DNA from: Legionella qingyii
Lineage (GTDB): Bacteria > Pseudomonadota > Gammaproteobacteria > Legionellales > Legionellaceae
Length of the DNA stretch: 64,000 nucleotides
NCBI RefSeq assembly: GCF_003184185.1
Contig: NZ_QHJG01000014.1
Span: 97,396 to 161,395 of the forward strand
Direction of reading: 5' to 3'
Within the stretch, counting starts at the first letter, position 1. The number at the start of each line of letters is the position of its first letter. The notes under the pieces are model-generated. The model was not told the DNA's origin. It worked only from the letters and a program-made list of their open reading frames with translations, and searched no databases. The translations under genes were made by a program, and so were the position numbers. Positions 54,893 to 64,000 of this stretch are shown here, one piece after another.

Positions 54893-55741
54893 CTAACTAC
54901 AAAGATCCCTAATCTTCTGCTTTAGTTCTACAGATAATTGTGTCATCGGCAATGTAGCCAAGGCCGCAGTTTGGTATAAACGCTTTGTTTCGGGATTATC
55001 TATGGAGTTCAAATGCAACGCGATGGTTTGAATATCGCCTCTTGCCAGTGGCCCTGTGAGTGTTTCTGCGATATGTTTAGTTTGCAGTAAGTTATCAAGA
55101 TTTCCTTGCATTAAATTCACCATCATCTGTCGGCTTTGCTGGCTATTAATGCCGGCGTTCAGAAATAATTGTTCACTGCAGGCTGCTAAGGTAATTAAAT
55201 AGTTCGAAGCCATGCAGGCTGCAGCATGATAGGCTGCTTTTGCTTCGGGATTAATGGTAATTAGATGCGCGCCCAACTGCGTAAAAGAGCGCTTCAACCA
55301 CTCACATACTTCCAGATCTCCTTCTAAGATACAGTCGACTTGCTTAAATGCGGTGGGTTCCAGGTAATTTGTTTTAAACGCTTTTAAAGGATGAAAACTC
55401 GCCACGAAACAACCTTGTTTCCTTAAAGGGGCAAGTAATGCCGAGCTGAGTACGCCGCTGCTATGAATGACAAAACTGCCTGGTTTTAAAGTGATACTGT
55501 GAGCTAAATTGTCAACAACATTCTCAATGGCGTCATCATTACAACATATCCAGGTTATCTCTGCTGCAGGTAAGTGAGCCATTTTGTCGATTACCTGCCC
55601 AAAACCCAGCTCTTGATGTGCATTTTGTGTACTTTCGAAGCTGCGATTGCAAATGGAAACTGATGTGATCCGCTGTGCTTTAAATAGGGCTAAAGCGATA
55701 TTTTTACCTAATCGACCCGCTCCTATGAGATTGCATTTCAT
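54893..55741 (-). CDS. DUF2520 Rossmann-fold oxidoreductase-like protein
   Basis: About 282 residues. N-terminal dinucleotide-binding MKCNLIGAGRLGKNIALALF, then HSSGVLSSALLAPLRKQGCFVASFHPLKAF, which is typical of the Rossmann-like plus DUF2520 family, and a C-terminal helical domain (AACMASNYLITLAACSEQLF). Probably an NAD(P)-dependent dehydrogenase of unknown substrate. The frame extends to ATG 55783, but the glycine motif fits the later start at 55741. Confidence 0.8.
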   Translation of the reverse strand: MKCNLIGAGRLGKNIALALFKAQRITSVSICNRSFESTQNAHQELGFGQVIDKMAHLPAAEITWICCNDDAIENVVDNLAHSITLKPGSFVIHSSGVLSSALLAPLRKQGCFVASFHPLKAFKTNYLEPTAFKQVDCILEGDLEVCEWLKRSFTQLGAHLITINPEAKAAYHAAACMASNYLITLAACSEQLFLNAGINSQQSRQMMVNLMQGNLDNLLQTKHIAETLTGPLARGDIQTIALHLNSIDNPETKRLYQTAALATLPMTQLSVELKQKIRDLCS

Positions 55742-55833
55742 ATTTTTTCTTGCCTGTAAATTTATCAATAGTTCATTACCCACTAAAAATGCAATTTTAG
55801 CAAAAAATTATCACCATTCGAGCAATTATTGGA

Positions 55834-55839
55834 TATAAT
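55834..55839 (+). promoter_or_regulatory. -10 box for the 758-residue gene
   Basis: TATAAT 31 bases before the ATG at 55871; no fitting -35, so an activator may be needed. Confidence 0.4.
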
Positions 55840-55870
55840 ACTCTCAATTTGTCATGTTGAGAAATGAATT

Positions 55871-58147
55871 ATGCCTTATATCGTACAGGGAAACGCACAA
55901 CAAATGTTTCAGGCATTTGGACAGGACTGGGCTATTGCAGAACAAAAAGATGGCACAAGAGTTATTTCTAGGGAAGTCATTAATTTCCTGGGTTCTATGC
56001 CGCAAGCAATAAGACATTTAAATATTTGGCAAAAACAAGCATCAGGAAAGCATTATCTGCGGGGCAATATGACTGCGGGTAATTTGGTCTATTTATTTGG
56101 CATCGACCCTCTCAAGAAGAAAGATGAAAGCCCAGAGGTTTATCATGCTAATTTTATTCGTCAGGATTTCGCCTATATTGATGATGCGGGAGAAGACTGT
56201 GGCCTCGTCGTCATGTATCGAAAGGATGACCCCAAACAATGGGTAATCGGCTTAATGAGAAAAGGCCATGCACTACCTCAGGACAGAGAAATTATCTGTG
56301 CAGCGAGTTTTGATTTACACCCATTTATTAAAGCGCCTGATTCCGGGCTCACAGTTTCCTCTATGCCCTCTCTTGAGCTGTTATTAAATCAGGTTCGATC
56401 TCCTTTGCCGCATTTTTTATTACAAACAGCCGTCAATGCAGATAATGGAATTAATTTACGCCTTCAACGTGTTGCGCTGTTGATGCGACAGCTACAAGGA
56501 GGACAGGACCCCGCGACAATTGGTACTTCAATTCCTTTTAGTGAACTTAATTTATCTGCCATATTTGCAGAGAATCCAGCTCTGGATTTGATTCTTCAAT
56601 CCAAAATACTTGATAAATTTACGTTACCTGTTGGCGTAATCAATGATCTTTTGTCACCATCCAGCCAATTGTGTAAGGAAATTCTAAAAATTAAGTTCAC
56701 CAAGAATATGCGGATTAATCAGAGTTTATTAAAGATCATCATCATATTTTATGAACAAGGGATTCTTGAGCAAAACCGCGAGCTACTAGGGAATTTGGAG
56801 TTTATTAACAAGTTCAGTGGTTTTATGTGGGATAAGACGCAAATCAAGCTGCTCCCCTTTTTAATTCAACAAAACTATCCTGAAGATTTAATCCGTCTTA
56901 TTTTATCTAATGAAGTATATTACCAAGTGATAGACCGCTTGGTAACATTAGAGTCGGCACTTACGGTAGATGTGCCGAAATTCTTTAACGATCCTACAAA
57001 ACTAGGGGAATTAAAATTTATTCATTCCCTGCATGATGAAGATTGTAAGAGAATTTGTTTGATTTTTTGGGTAAAAGGATCTTTGTCTGCGAATAAATAT
57101 CAAGAAATAATCGATGCAACAAACGAATATCCATTGTTGGCTTCGACCCTGATTGCTATAGATCAAACAAAAACTTACAGTATTAAAGGTCTGGAGAAAC
57201 TTGCGTTAGCTCCCCGCGACCATTTGAAAGAATCAATTCGCTATCATTTTGAGGAAGAGTTCAAAAATCTGCATGATGTTTATGCGCGTTTATGCGCGTT
57301 ATCAGTCCATGAGCTGGAAGCTGCGAGTAATGCGCTGCTTCTATTAAGGAAATCAGGGGTAATAAAACCTGAATCTTATCATGGAGCGATAGAAAATAAT
57401 CATAAGGGGCAAGCCTTACGTCTGTTTTTACCGCAGTTGGAGCATATTGAGGAGAGCACTCGAAAGATATTAATAGATGTTCTGGATGTTGGTGTAACAA
57501 ATGGGGTCACGGCTCTAGGCAAAAAGATACTTCAAATTACAGATCCAGGACAATTGGCTTTAGCTACACGTTTAGAAGAGCGATTTATTTGTGTCAGGCA
57601 AATGCAAGATTTAGATTTAAAGCGCAAAAATGAAATGGTTGAATTAGCGGCAATAGAAGAGAGTGAAGAAGCCAAGCGTTTTCGACACGTTATTATGCGT
57701 GTGGAAGCACAATGCGAAATAATTCATGTACGTTTGTCCGAGGCTAACTCATATAGACCCATGCTTGACAAATGGAAGAAAGCAGAAAAAGAATACAGGA
57801 AAAAATTATACACTATCACTTATGATGCGCTTATGAATCCTGATGTTGAAGTACGTTCCAAATTAAAGGCAGCCGAAAAGAAAATTCTTGATATTGTCGA
57901 TCCCAAAATCGAGTCAGATATCTATAAAGCCATAATTGTCCTGGCTAATATTGTGATTAGTGTCTGTTCTTTTTTAGGGGCCAATGGATATAAATACCAC
58001 AAAACTGGAAATTTTTGGTTTTTTAATCAAACCCGCTCAGGAGAAGAGATACGCGCTCTTGATAAAGAAATTCTCAAGCTTATAGAGCCAGAGAAAACAG
58101 ATGAAAATGGAATTTGGTCATTCATTCCATGTTTGCAAATGAGTTAA
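55871..58147 (+). CDS. uncharacterised helical protein, candidate effector
   Basis: 758 residues that I do not recognise. The first 140 residues look like a mixed alpha/beta domain (AYIDDAGEDCGLVVMYRKDD). Residues 180-600 are helical with an irregular repeat character (repeated L..L..L and RLCALSVHELEAASNALLLLRKS). A single hydrophobic segment lies at about 685-705 (AIIVLANIVISVCSFLGANG), followed by a short aromatic and charged tail (FWFFNQTRSGEEIRALDKE). There is no signal peptide. The domain layout, with one late hydrophobic helix, resembles the 5' coiled-coil gene. A tandem 11-base duplication sits near 57280. Confidence 0.6.
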   Translation: MPYIVQGNAQQMFQAFGQDWAIAEQKDGTRVISREVINFLGSMPQAIRHLNIWQKQASGKHYLRGNMTAGNLVYLFGIDPLKKKDESPEVYHANFIRQDFAYIDDAGEDCGLVVMYRKDDPKQWVIGLMRKGHALPQDREIICAASFDLHPFIKAPDSGLTVSSMPSLELLLNQVRSPLPHFLLQTAVNADNGINLRLQRVALLMRQLQGGQDPATIGTSIPFSELNLSAIFAENPALDLILQSKILDKFTLPVGVINDLLSPSSQLCKEILKIKFTKNMRINQSLLKIIIIFYEQGILEQNRELLGNLEFINKFSGFMWDKTQIKLLPFLIQQNYPEDLIRLILSNEVYYQVIDRLVTLESALTVDVPKFFNDPTKLGELKFIHSLHDEDCKRICLIFWVKGSLSANKYQEIIDATNEYPLLASTLIAIDQTKTYSIKGLEKLALAPRDHLKESIRYHFEEEFKNLHDVYARLCALSVHELEAASNALLLLRKSGVIKPESYHGAIENNHKGQALRLFLPQLEHIEESTRKILIDVLDVGVTNGVTALGKKILQITDPGQLALATRLEERFICVRQMQDLDLKRKNEMVELAAIEESEEAKRFRHVIMRVEAQCEIIHVRLSEANSYRPMLDKWKKAEKEYRKKLYTITYDALMNPDVEVRSKLKAAEKKILDIVDPKIESDIYKAIIVLANIVISVCSFLGANGYKYHKTGNFWFFNQTRSGEEIRALDKEILKLIEPEKTDENGIWSFIPCLQMS

Positions 58148-58506
58148 ACAAGTGTAGCCGGTAACTGCTACAGCCTTAGCCCGAGAACTTATCTCCCTCC
58201 GGGCTAGGGCATTCTTCTTGCAAGAGACCACGACTAACCTGAACAGTTCTAGGGAATGACAGCCTAAATTCGCCCAAAATTACTCCATTCGTTGTCTAAA
58301 AATATTTTTGGAACAGAACTGCCGAACCCCATTTTATCTTTTTTGCAATGGAACCTGAAAAACTAAATCATCCTAAGGAGCTTAAGATGATGGATCTCCT
58401 GAGTAGGGCAAATACACTATTTCATAAAAATTATGCCATATCCAGGCGATCCTTATCTTCGTTTAGGATGAAGTATCTTAAGCGCTAAGCGCTTAAAAAA
58501 TACCCT
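58148..58506. other. 359-base gap: hairpins and one possible tiny ORF
   Basis: Contains an imperfect TAGCCCGAG / CTCCGGGCTA hairpin (about 58178-58208) near the end of the preceding gene, and a perfect palindrome TTAAGCGC-TAA-GCGCTTAA (58478-58496) just before the stop of the minus-strand gene. Neither has a T-run in the right place. The small ORF at 58387 is listed separately. Confidence 0.5.
58387..58488 (+). CDS. possible 33-residue basic peptide
   Basis: AAGGAG seven bases before ATG opens a 33-codon frame coding for a basic peptide with RANTLFHKNYAISRRSL in the middle and MKYLKR at the end. Good ribosome site, no known relative, no visible promoter. Could be chance. Confidence 0.2.
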   Translation: MMDLLSRANTLFHKNYAISRRSLSSFRMKYLKR

Positions 58507-59499
58507 TTAAATGAATGAGAAGGCTGGACTATTTTTTTCTTCCGTTTCGGATTCACTGGGTTGAGCTAATGAGTTAAGGAAGTTATGACGTTCAGGCTTT
58601 CTCTTTTTCAGTGGTGGTGGTGCGACTATACCTAACTTCTCAATTTGTTGAGGGTTTAATTCGTGCTCTGGAAATAAAGGAGCTGGCCGTTTTGAAGACG
58701 CAAATAACCGTAACGACGGAATTCCGAATGCGGGAAATCTTGTGGCGGCCTGTGGCGAATCACTGGATAACAGAGCTGGTATGTTTGACTCATCAGGTAC
58801 TCCATCTTCCGCAAATTTTAGCCTTCTTACTTTTGTATTCTCAATAAGTGGATCATCATTATCACCCACAGCGAAGCGCCTGGGTCTTTCTAGTGCGTAG
58901 CGCACTCTTTTGGTTTCAGCATTTTGCTCTTTTAAACTTGACGTTAGCGCGATGTTTTCCGCAAAAGTTGTTAACCAGTTTTTAATACTGGCAATCGAGC
59001 ATTGGTGAGTACCTATTGTTTTACCATTATGATCTAACTCATCGATAATTAGAACTTCAGGTAAATTGAATGGAAGGCAAGTCTCATTAATAACAAGAAT
59101 TGCTAGAATCCATTTAATGGAATCAAATGAAGGACGAAAATCACCACTTTTATGATTAATTTTAATTAAAGTGGAATAGTCTTCACTAAAAAACAAATTG
59201 CCAGCGGTTTTACAAAAGGCCTGATTTTGTGGGGAGCCTGTCATTTTGAAATGTGCAGGGGCGTCAGGAGCATTACTATGTGACTCTCTGGCAAACCAGG
59301 CTAATTTATTTAAACAGACAAGATAGCGTAAAACAGGAGTTTCCTCTCCTTGTTTCATTTCTGTTAATAACTGTCCTAGAGTGGCTAGCGAATGAATAAG
59401 ATACTCGGAAGTACGGGTTATCTTTTTCAAATTATTGGAGTGAAATTTATCATTTTGATCTGGTGGTGTAGAGAAAAGTTGTTCTAGCTTCGATTGCAT
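58507..59499 (-). CDS. candidate effector with 'NHKSGDFRP' motif and nuclear localisation signal
   Basis: 330 residues, not a named protein. The middle holds AGNLFFSED followed by LIKINHKSGDFRPSFDSIKW and LPEVLIIDELD. This fits a recurrent bacterial toxin/effector-associated pattern (AGE-x-F ... N-x-S-G-H/D-Y/F-x-P), whose exact activity I cannot name. From about residue 200 the chain is disordered, Pro/Ser-rich. At 295-301 it has PPPLKKRK followed by Pro, a classical monopartite nuclear localisation sequence. No signal peptide. An effector that enters the nucleus is an inference. Confidence 0.55.
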   Translation of the reverse strand: MQSKLEQLFSTPPDQNDKFHSNNLKKITRTSEYLIHSLATLGQLLTEMKQGEETPVLRYLVCLNKLAWFARESHSNAPDAPAHFKMTGSPQNQAFCKTAGNLFFSEDYSTLIKINHKSGDFRPSFDSIKWILAILVINETCLPFNLPEVLIIDELDHNGKTIGTHQCSIASIKNWLTTFAENIALTSSLKEQNAETKRVRYALERPRRFAVGDNDDPLIENTKVRRLKFAEDGVPDESNIPALLSSDSPQAATRFPAFGIPSLRLFASSKRPAPLFPEHELNPQQIEKLGIVAPPPLKKRKPERHNFLNSLAQPSESETEEKNSPAFSFI

Positions 59500-60056
59500 A
59501 AAAATCGCCTATTATCAATAAGATATGTTTAAAAAGGCGCGTATTTTACCATGAGAGCCACTATTTAACCAATATTTTGATCATATTTTTTTCTAAACGG
59601 TTTTTTTATGCCTTTTGCTTATTTTCTTGTGATGGCATGCCTGCGCATTTAATGACGACAACTTAATATATTATTGATGCAGTATGCTTTCCCAGAATCC
59701 TGCCTGTTCTGCATAAAATTGGCGGTAGCGATACCAGTTCTCATCTTTGAGCAAAAGCTTTTTTATGGGTAAGAAGCATGCGAAAAATAGATTAAAATAC
59801 AAGGTGCGAGTGAAATACAAAACTTCACGGATCGCTGACTGCGGCGGCCTATGTGCCAATGGCACCATGATAAGTTATAATAAAAAAAGCTAAACAACAT
59901 CATATGAAAAACTTTCCTTTAGTGATGTGGTTATCGCTTGAATCTTACTGTTTAGTTTCCTTGTTATCTGTTTGAAAATTATTCTTGAACTTATTGAATA
60001 TTTCTGCTTAATATGAACTATTCTAAAGGACGACTGTGATTTAATGGATTAAACAT
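59500..60056. other. 557-base gap between divergent genes
   Basis: AT-rich, mostly featureless. It carries one minus-strand 65-codon frame (listed separately), a lone CTTAATAT half-site at 60007-60014 upstream of the next gene, and AAAGGA too far from the ATG to be its ribosome site. Confidence 0.5.
59671..59868 (-). CDS. short hypothetical ORF
   Basis: 65 codons coding for a basic start, an aromatic hydrophobic stretch (VLYFTRTLYFNLFFACFLPI) and NWYRYRQFYAEQAGFWESIL. The aromatic tail looks protein-like, but there is no ribosome site. It may be a remnant of a longer gene or a small membrane protein. Confidence 0.3.
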   Translation of the reverse strand: MVPLAHRPPQSAIREVLYFTRTLYFNLFFACFLPIKKLLLKDENWYRYRQFYAEQAGFWESILHQ

Positions 60057-62951
60057 ATGGGAATTCCAAAAAGGGCGCTGAGACATCGCCAACTCACTTA
60101 TTCTACAAAAACAGCTATCTCGGATAGTTCTCATCAAACATTTCATGTTAGTTTTGAAGAAGATGGTGTTATCAAGAAGGCCTTTTTTAAAAAATTAGAA
60201 CCTAAAAATCACTATCCTGAATTATTAGCCAAAATAAGTGTAGCCACTTCATCATTTAAACGTTTATTCCAAGGAAAAAGATCTGCTGAAGAGCGTTTGG
60301 TATTTGAGGAGTATGACATTGAATTACTGTTAGACAGTAGTGAATCGAGTAATACACTAAAAGACAACACACTTTATATTAAACTAGATCAACAAGATTC
60401 GCTTAAATATATTGTTAAGACTCCTGATGGTTCGATAAAAAAAGACACGATTTCAATAAAGGATATACAAGACTTTAATCTTGAGTTGCCTTTAACAGTA
60501 GAGCAACTTCAATCGGTAAAGAGTCATATCCTGGAAATCACATCAAAAAGGGGCCACACCCAAGATAAATTAATCGGTACGTTATCTATTGGTGTAGAGG
60601 ATTTTAAGCCTTTTCATTTCGCTAAAGAAGGCATTCCTATAAATAGCTCCTTAAAGGAACAAGTTGCGCCCAGTGTGAAAACACTTATTGAGAAAAACAT
60701 CATGGAGCTTCTGCTTGGCAGATGGTTTCTTGATGATGATGATGCGCATCCGCATAACCTGAGCCTAGCTGGAGATATCGATTTTGATATGTTTTTTTAT
60801 TGGTTCACTATCTATATGAAAGAGCCAAGATCAGTGATTGGAGTTCCTAAAAAGCATGTTACTCTAACCGTTCATGATTATGAGGCTTTTCCCAACGTTC
60901 AGGAGTCCATGCCTTATCACTGGCCACCTTATCAACATCCAGGGCAAGTAACTATTCCGGTAATCGTACCTGGAGTACAAGAGCAGGCTCTTAAACTATT
61001 ACCAAAAGCCTATGCAGACCCAGTTGAATTTGCACGTTTGGCTCAGAATTCTGTGGCGCAAGAACAAAAGCTCGCCGCAGCTTTAAAAGCTTTATTAACA
61101 TTCCAGCCTGAGGTACAACGTAAACGTTTAACAGAGCTCTTTGGCGATCTGCCTTTAAATTACGCCTCCTTAGATGAGACCGACCCCAGCTTAAGGGCAA
61201 AATATGAAGAGCTGTATCCTCGTTTTTGTAATGAAGAGACGAACAAAAGGTCATTTGTTGATTTTATGATGGATTTGTATCAGGAACATTATGATAATTT
61301 ATATCGAGTTGTCGCCTTTTATATGGGATGTTCTGACAATGGCTATGGGATACCATTATCACCCACCTATTTGGCTCTTTATCAAAAGCCTTCATTTTAT
61401 CGTAACGTAGAGGAATGGGTCAAAAAGGAAAATGAAACAACCTATGCCAAAGAAGAGACACTTAAATATGATCTTGGCGAATTGCAAAAACGTTATCACC
61501 AAGTTTGGCGTGATGCATTTACTCCAACTATAAAAGAATTGATTTACAGTTCATACAGACTAACGAATGCATTACTTAAAGAGGCTACCAATCCACCATA
61601 TGTACAAATCTCCGAGCTGGTTAGCAAAAAAGCTACCGATGAGACGTTAACCAGCGCGTGGGAGTTATTTGGAAATCTCCCTTTACTTTCTGCCGACACA
61701 ATTGAAACGAAGATTAGTGTTGATAGGGACAGTAAGTTGCGTGATGCAGTATTATCGATGGTCGCATTTGTTAATGAGTTTCGTGCTATTACAAAAGCTT
61801 ATTATGAAAAGGAACGAAAGGATCTTTCAGAAGAAGACAATCTCGAATTTTCAAATAAACTAAGCTTACTCCATCAAACGTATAACTTAAAAATTCGCCA
61901 AGCTTTAGCAAATACAACAACTCATGCTGCTGAATTTAATAATATCGCCTCAAGCCTCAAGTTGATGGCAGAACAGGTCAATTTCCAATTGCATTTGACC
62001 ACTACTGATGAGCTTATGGAGAAAGCATTACTTGCAGTTAAAAAAGATGTATTACCTTTTACGCATGAAGATGTGAAAAAACAATATTGTGATTCATTAT
62101 TTGTTTGGGCAAAAACCATTAAGCCTGAGGAATTAGAGCGTTATATCAACGATATTATAGATAAAAAATATGCTCCTTTGCTGCCTTCGGTGTCATTCCG
62201 TCAAAGGGCCGAACCTGTGAGACAATATTTAAAGACAAGCGGAAGTGAAAGTGGTGATAATCGCTTGGCTTATATTTTAAGTTCAGGAACCCAAGATAAT
62301 GGAGCGTTGAACACCCAGCTTATACTAGGGCTTACCCCTCTTATGTTACAAAAGCATCCTATACCAAGTATTGATCTTGCAATCAGGGAGAAGAGTTTTG
62401 AAAAGGGCATCGCTGATTTCACGAGCGATGTAGTATCTTTTGCGAAAGAAAACAAGCGATTTACTCATCCTTATAGTGATGGAGGCATCAACATGGTGTA
62501 TAAGGCGATTTATGATTGGGTAGATACACTAACTACGAAATCATTTAAAAGCTTAATTAATTCTACATTAACAAAATATGAGTCGAAAACATGGGGAAGC
62601 CTTATAGGTGTATCCAGGAGATCGGAAGTAGAAAGTTATTTAGAAGGAAATTGTAATTCGAAAGCACTGGCCATGATCTTTATGAATGGAGGTGAGGCGT
62701 CAACATTAAATGAGTGTTTGTTTGTCAAAATATTAGACACAATTAAAAGGGAAGTCTCTAAATACCCGGTGATGCTGCAAGAGCCAAAATATCAAGTAGT
62801 CACTCAGTTTAATTTAAATGAGCAGCATAAAGCGTTTTATCTTGCTAATCTGAAATATCATCATGAAACGATTTCTGCTTCGCATCGTCAGTTACAACTT
62901 ACCTACGGAGATGCTAGCAATAGTAAGGAACCTACACCACTATATTTGTGA
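60057..62951 (+). CDS. large candidate effector with kinase-like catalytic loop
   Basis: 964 residues. In the N-terminal third, GRWFLDDDDAHPHNL (D226-D229, H231, N234) is followed eight residues on by DIDFDMF (D242-F243-D244). This is the order of a catalytic D/H...N loop and metal-binding D-F-D of aminoglycoside-phosphotransferase or phosphoinositide-kinase folds; a candidate upstream lysine lies in FFKKLEP. The rest (350-960) is helical with no recognised domain. Legionella makes several atypical lipid and protein kinases as effectors (for example MavQ and LegA5), but I cannot align them here. No signal peptide. The ATG at 60057 has a poor ribosome site. Confidence 0.6.
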   Translation: MGIPKRALRHRQLTYSTKTAISDSSHQTFHVSFEEDGVIKKAFFKKLEPKNHYPELLAKISVATSSFKRLFQGKRSAEERLVFEEYDIELLLDSSESSNTLKDNTLYIKLDQQDSLKYIVKTPDGSIKKDTISIKDIQDFNLELPLTVEQLQSVKSHILEITSKRGHTQDKLIGTLSIGVEDFKPFHFAKEGIPINSSLKEQVAPSVKTLIEKNIMELLLGRWFLDDDDAHPHNLSLAGDIDFDMFFYWFTIYMKEPRSVIGVPKKHVTLTVHDYEAFPNVQESMPYHWPPYQHPGQVTIPVIVPGVQEQALKLLPKAYADPVEFARLAQNSVAQEQKLAAALKALLTFQPEVQRKRLTELFGDLPLNYASLDETDPSLRAKYEELYPRFCNEETNKRSFVDFMMDLYQEHYDNLYRVVAFYMGCSDNGYGIPLSPTYLALYQKPSFYRNVEEWVKKENETTYAKEETLKYDLGELQKRYHQVWRDAFTPTIKELIYSSYRLTNALLKEATNPPYVQISELVSKKATDETLTSAWELFGNLPLLSADTIETKISVDRDSKLRDAVLSMVAFVNEFRAITKAYYEKERKDLSEEDNLEFSNKLSLLHQTYNLKIRQALANTTTHAAEFNNIASSLKLMAEQVNFQLHLTTTDELMEKALLAVKKDVLPFTHEDVKKQYCDSLFVWAKTIKPEELERYINDIIDKKYAPLLPSVSFRQRAEPVRQYLKTSGSESGDNRLAYILSSGTQDNGALNTQLILGLTPLMLQKHPIPSIDLAIREKSFEKGIADFTSDVVSFAKENKRFTHPYSDGGINMVYKAIYDWVDTLTTKSFKSLINSTLTKYESKTWGSLIGVSRRSEVESYLEGNCNSKALAMIFMNGGEASTLNECLFVKILDTIKREVSKYPVMLQEPKYQVVTQFNLNEQHKAFYLANLKYHHETISASHRQLQLTYGDASNSKEPTPLYL

Positions 62952-63006
62952 CCATTGGAAGTATAGGTTATGATTCCCTTTTTTAAAAACGCGGTGAGAG
63001 TTTCGC

Positions 63007-63858
63007 ATGTCTTTTGATTTAATAAAAACATTACCTCAATACCTGATTCCTCAGCATGGTCTTACAGCTCTTGCGGGTTGTTTGGCTGATGTAAAAAATG
63101 TCAAAGTTAAAAATTATATTATTCAACGATTTATAAGAAAATATCAGGTCAATATGAGTGAGGCCCTGATCGAAGATCCCACCGCATACTCTTGTTTTAA
63201 TGATTTTTTTATCCGCCATCTGAAACCGGAATGTAGGCCTATGGCCCATGCAGACATCATCTCGCCTGTAGATGGTTGTGTTAGCGAGCTAGGATCTATA
63301 GAGCAAGGCCAATTAATTCAGGCAAAAGGTCATTACTATTCTGTCGCAGATCTTTTAGCATGCAATAATAAGGTGGCATCTCAATTTATTAATGGATGTT
63401 TTGCTACGTTGTATTTATCACCCAAAGATTATCATCGGGTCCATATGCCTATGGATGCTGAAATCGTATCGATGACCTATATTCCGGGGGCTTTATTTTC
63501 AGTTCAGCCTTCAACCGTTCGGGTTGTGCCAAAATTATTTGCGCGTAATGCTCGACTGGCAATCTTTTTTTCTACCAAAGTAGGTCCTATGGTGATGGTG
63601 ATGGTTGGCGCAACTATAGTTGGAGCGATAGGAACCAGTTGGCATGGGGACATCAAACGGAGTAAGGCCCGCATTGATTTTGAATACAATCAGGATAAAG
63701 AACAAATGATGATGGCTCAAGGCGATGAAATGGGCTACTTTAAATTAGGCTCAACTGTTGTCTTGTTGTTTGCAAATGGCGCACAAGTCCATTGGCATGA
63801 AGCTTTAAAAGCAGGAAGAACAATACGTTTGGGCGAGGCATTTGGAGAAATTAAATAG
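63007..63858 (+). CDS. psd: phosphatidylserine decarboxylase
   Basis: 283-residue proenzyme that makes phosphatidylethanolamine at the inner membrane. It cleaves itself at the LGST motif ([14 protein letters not shown]), generating the pyruvoyl group. DGCVSELG and [10 protein letters not shown] supply the conserved Asp and His of the self-cleavage site. Start after GGTGAGAG. It follows the kinase-like gene by 55 bases and may be cotranscribed, although it is a housekeeping gene. Confidence 0.96.
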   Translation: MSFDLIKTLPQYLIPQHGLTALAGCLADVKNVKVKNYIIQRFIRKYQVNMSEALIEDPTAYSCFNDFFIRHLKPECRPMAHADIISPVDGCVSELGSIEQGQLIQAKGHYYSVADLLACNNKVASQFINGCFATLYLSPKDYHRVHMPMDAEIVSMTYIPGALFSVQPSTVRVVPKLFARNARLAIFFSTKVGPMVMVMVGATIVGAIGTSWHGDIKRSKARIDFEYNQDKEQMMMAQGDEMGYFKLGSTVVLLFANGAQVHWHEALKAGRTIRLGEAFGEIK

Positions 63859-64000
63859 GTGCCAAAAGCTGGAGATTCTTCGTCGCAAACTCTTCACGAC
63901 GAGGTGGTACAAAATCTAGGCTGGGTGCAGCGCACCGCGCCTGAGAGATCCTCACAAAATTTAGCCATAGTGAGGACTCTCTTGTTGAGTCTGAATAGCA

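Noticed and set aside
60007..60014. CTTAATAT before the kinase-like gene as a PmrA box
   Set aside because: Only one half-site; nothing matching 11 bases away.
63859..64000. Search for a gene or RNA after psd
   Set aside because: No ORF or tRNA-like fold; only GGCTGGGTGCAGCG around 63920, a weak echo of the family B repeat.

Overview
The window looks like the replication-origin neighbourhood of a Legionella chromosome, probably not L. pneumophila itself. Four things support this. The order aguB-speA-aguA ... gyrB-recF-dnaN-dnaA | rpmH-rnpA-yidD-yidC-mnmE matches what I recall of the Legionella origin. Base composition is AT-rich, roughly 40% GC by eye. There is a LetA/Rsm-type small-RNA locus. 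Several very large, coiled-coil or amphipathic, 'eukaryote-facing' proteins resemble Dot/Icm type IV effectors. No rRNA, tRNA, CRISPR array, transposase or phage gene was seen.

Left part (1-12.4 kb): a large coiled-coil protein that runs in from the left edge; hfq; a RavA-position protein; and a complete arginine-to-putrescine operon (aguB, speA, aguA). Directly after aguA lies a clear CsrA-sponge RNA (Rsm family) with its own promoter, LetA-like box and terminator. A uridine-kinase-like P-loop protein and a secreted sedolisin (S53) protease follow.

Origin (12.4-24 kb): gyrB, recF, dnaN and dnaA on the minus strand, then a 1.3 kb AT-rich non-coding stretch with DnaA boxes, then rpmH, rnpA, yidD, yidC and mnmE on the plus strand. 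Two perfect parS sites (ParB centromere) flank and lie inside recF.

Middle (24-48 kb): a membrane effector-like gene; the rsmI / lpoA-yraN-diaA-dolP envelope cluster in its classical gamma-proteobacterial order plus a second BON lipoprotein; gloA; a candidate papain-like hydrolase; and the full nine-gene ATP synthase operon with promoter and terminator. A CHASE3-PAS-GAF-GGDEF diguanylate cyclase and parC (with DnaA boxes upstream) come next.

Right part (45-64 kb): a tripartite RND efflux system in the order outer-membrane factor, adaptor, pump. After it comes a cluster of four uncharacterised proteins that look like effectors. They include one with a CX5R phosphatase loop behind a PmrA box, one with an NLS and an 'NxSGxFxP' motif, and one with a kinase-like catalytic loop. 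A DUF2520 protein sits inside this cluster, and psd ends it. Short hairpin repeats of two families sit in many intergenic gaps, often between convergent genes.
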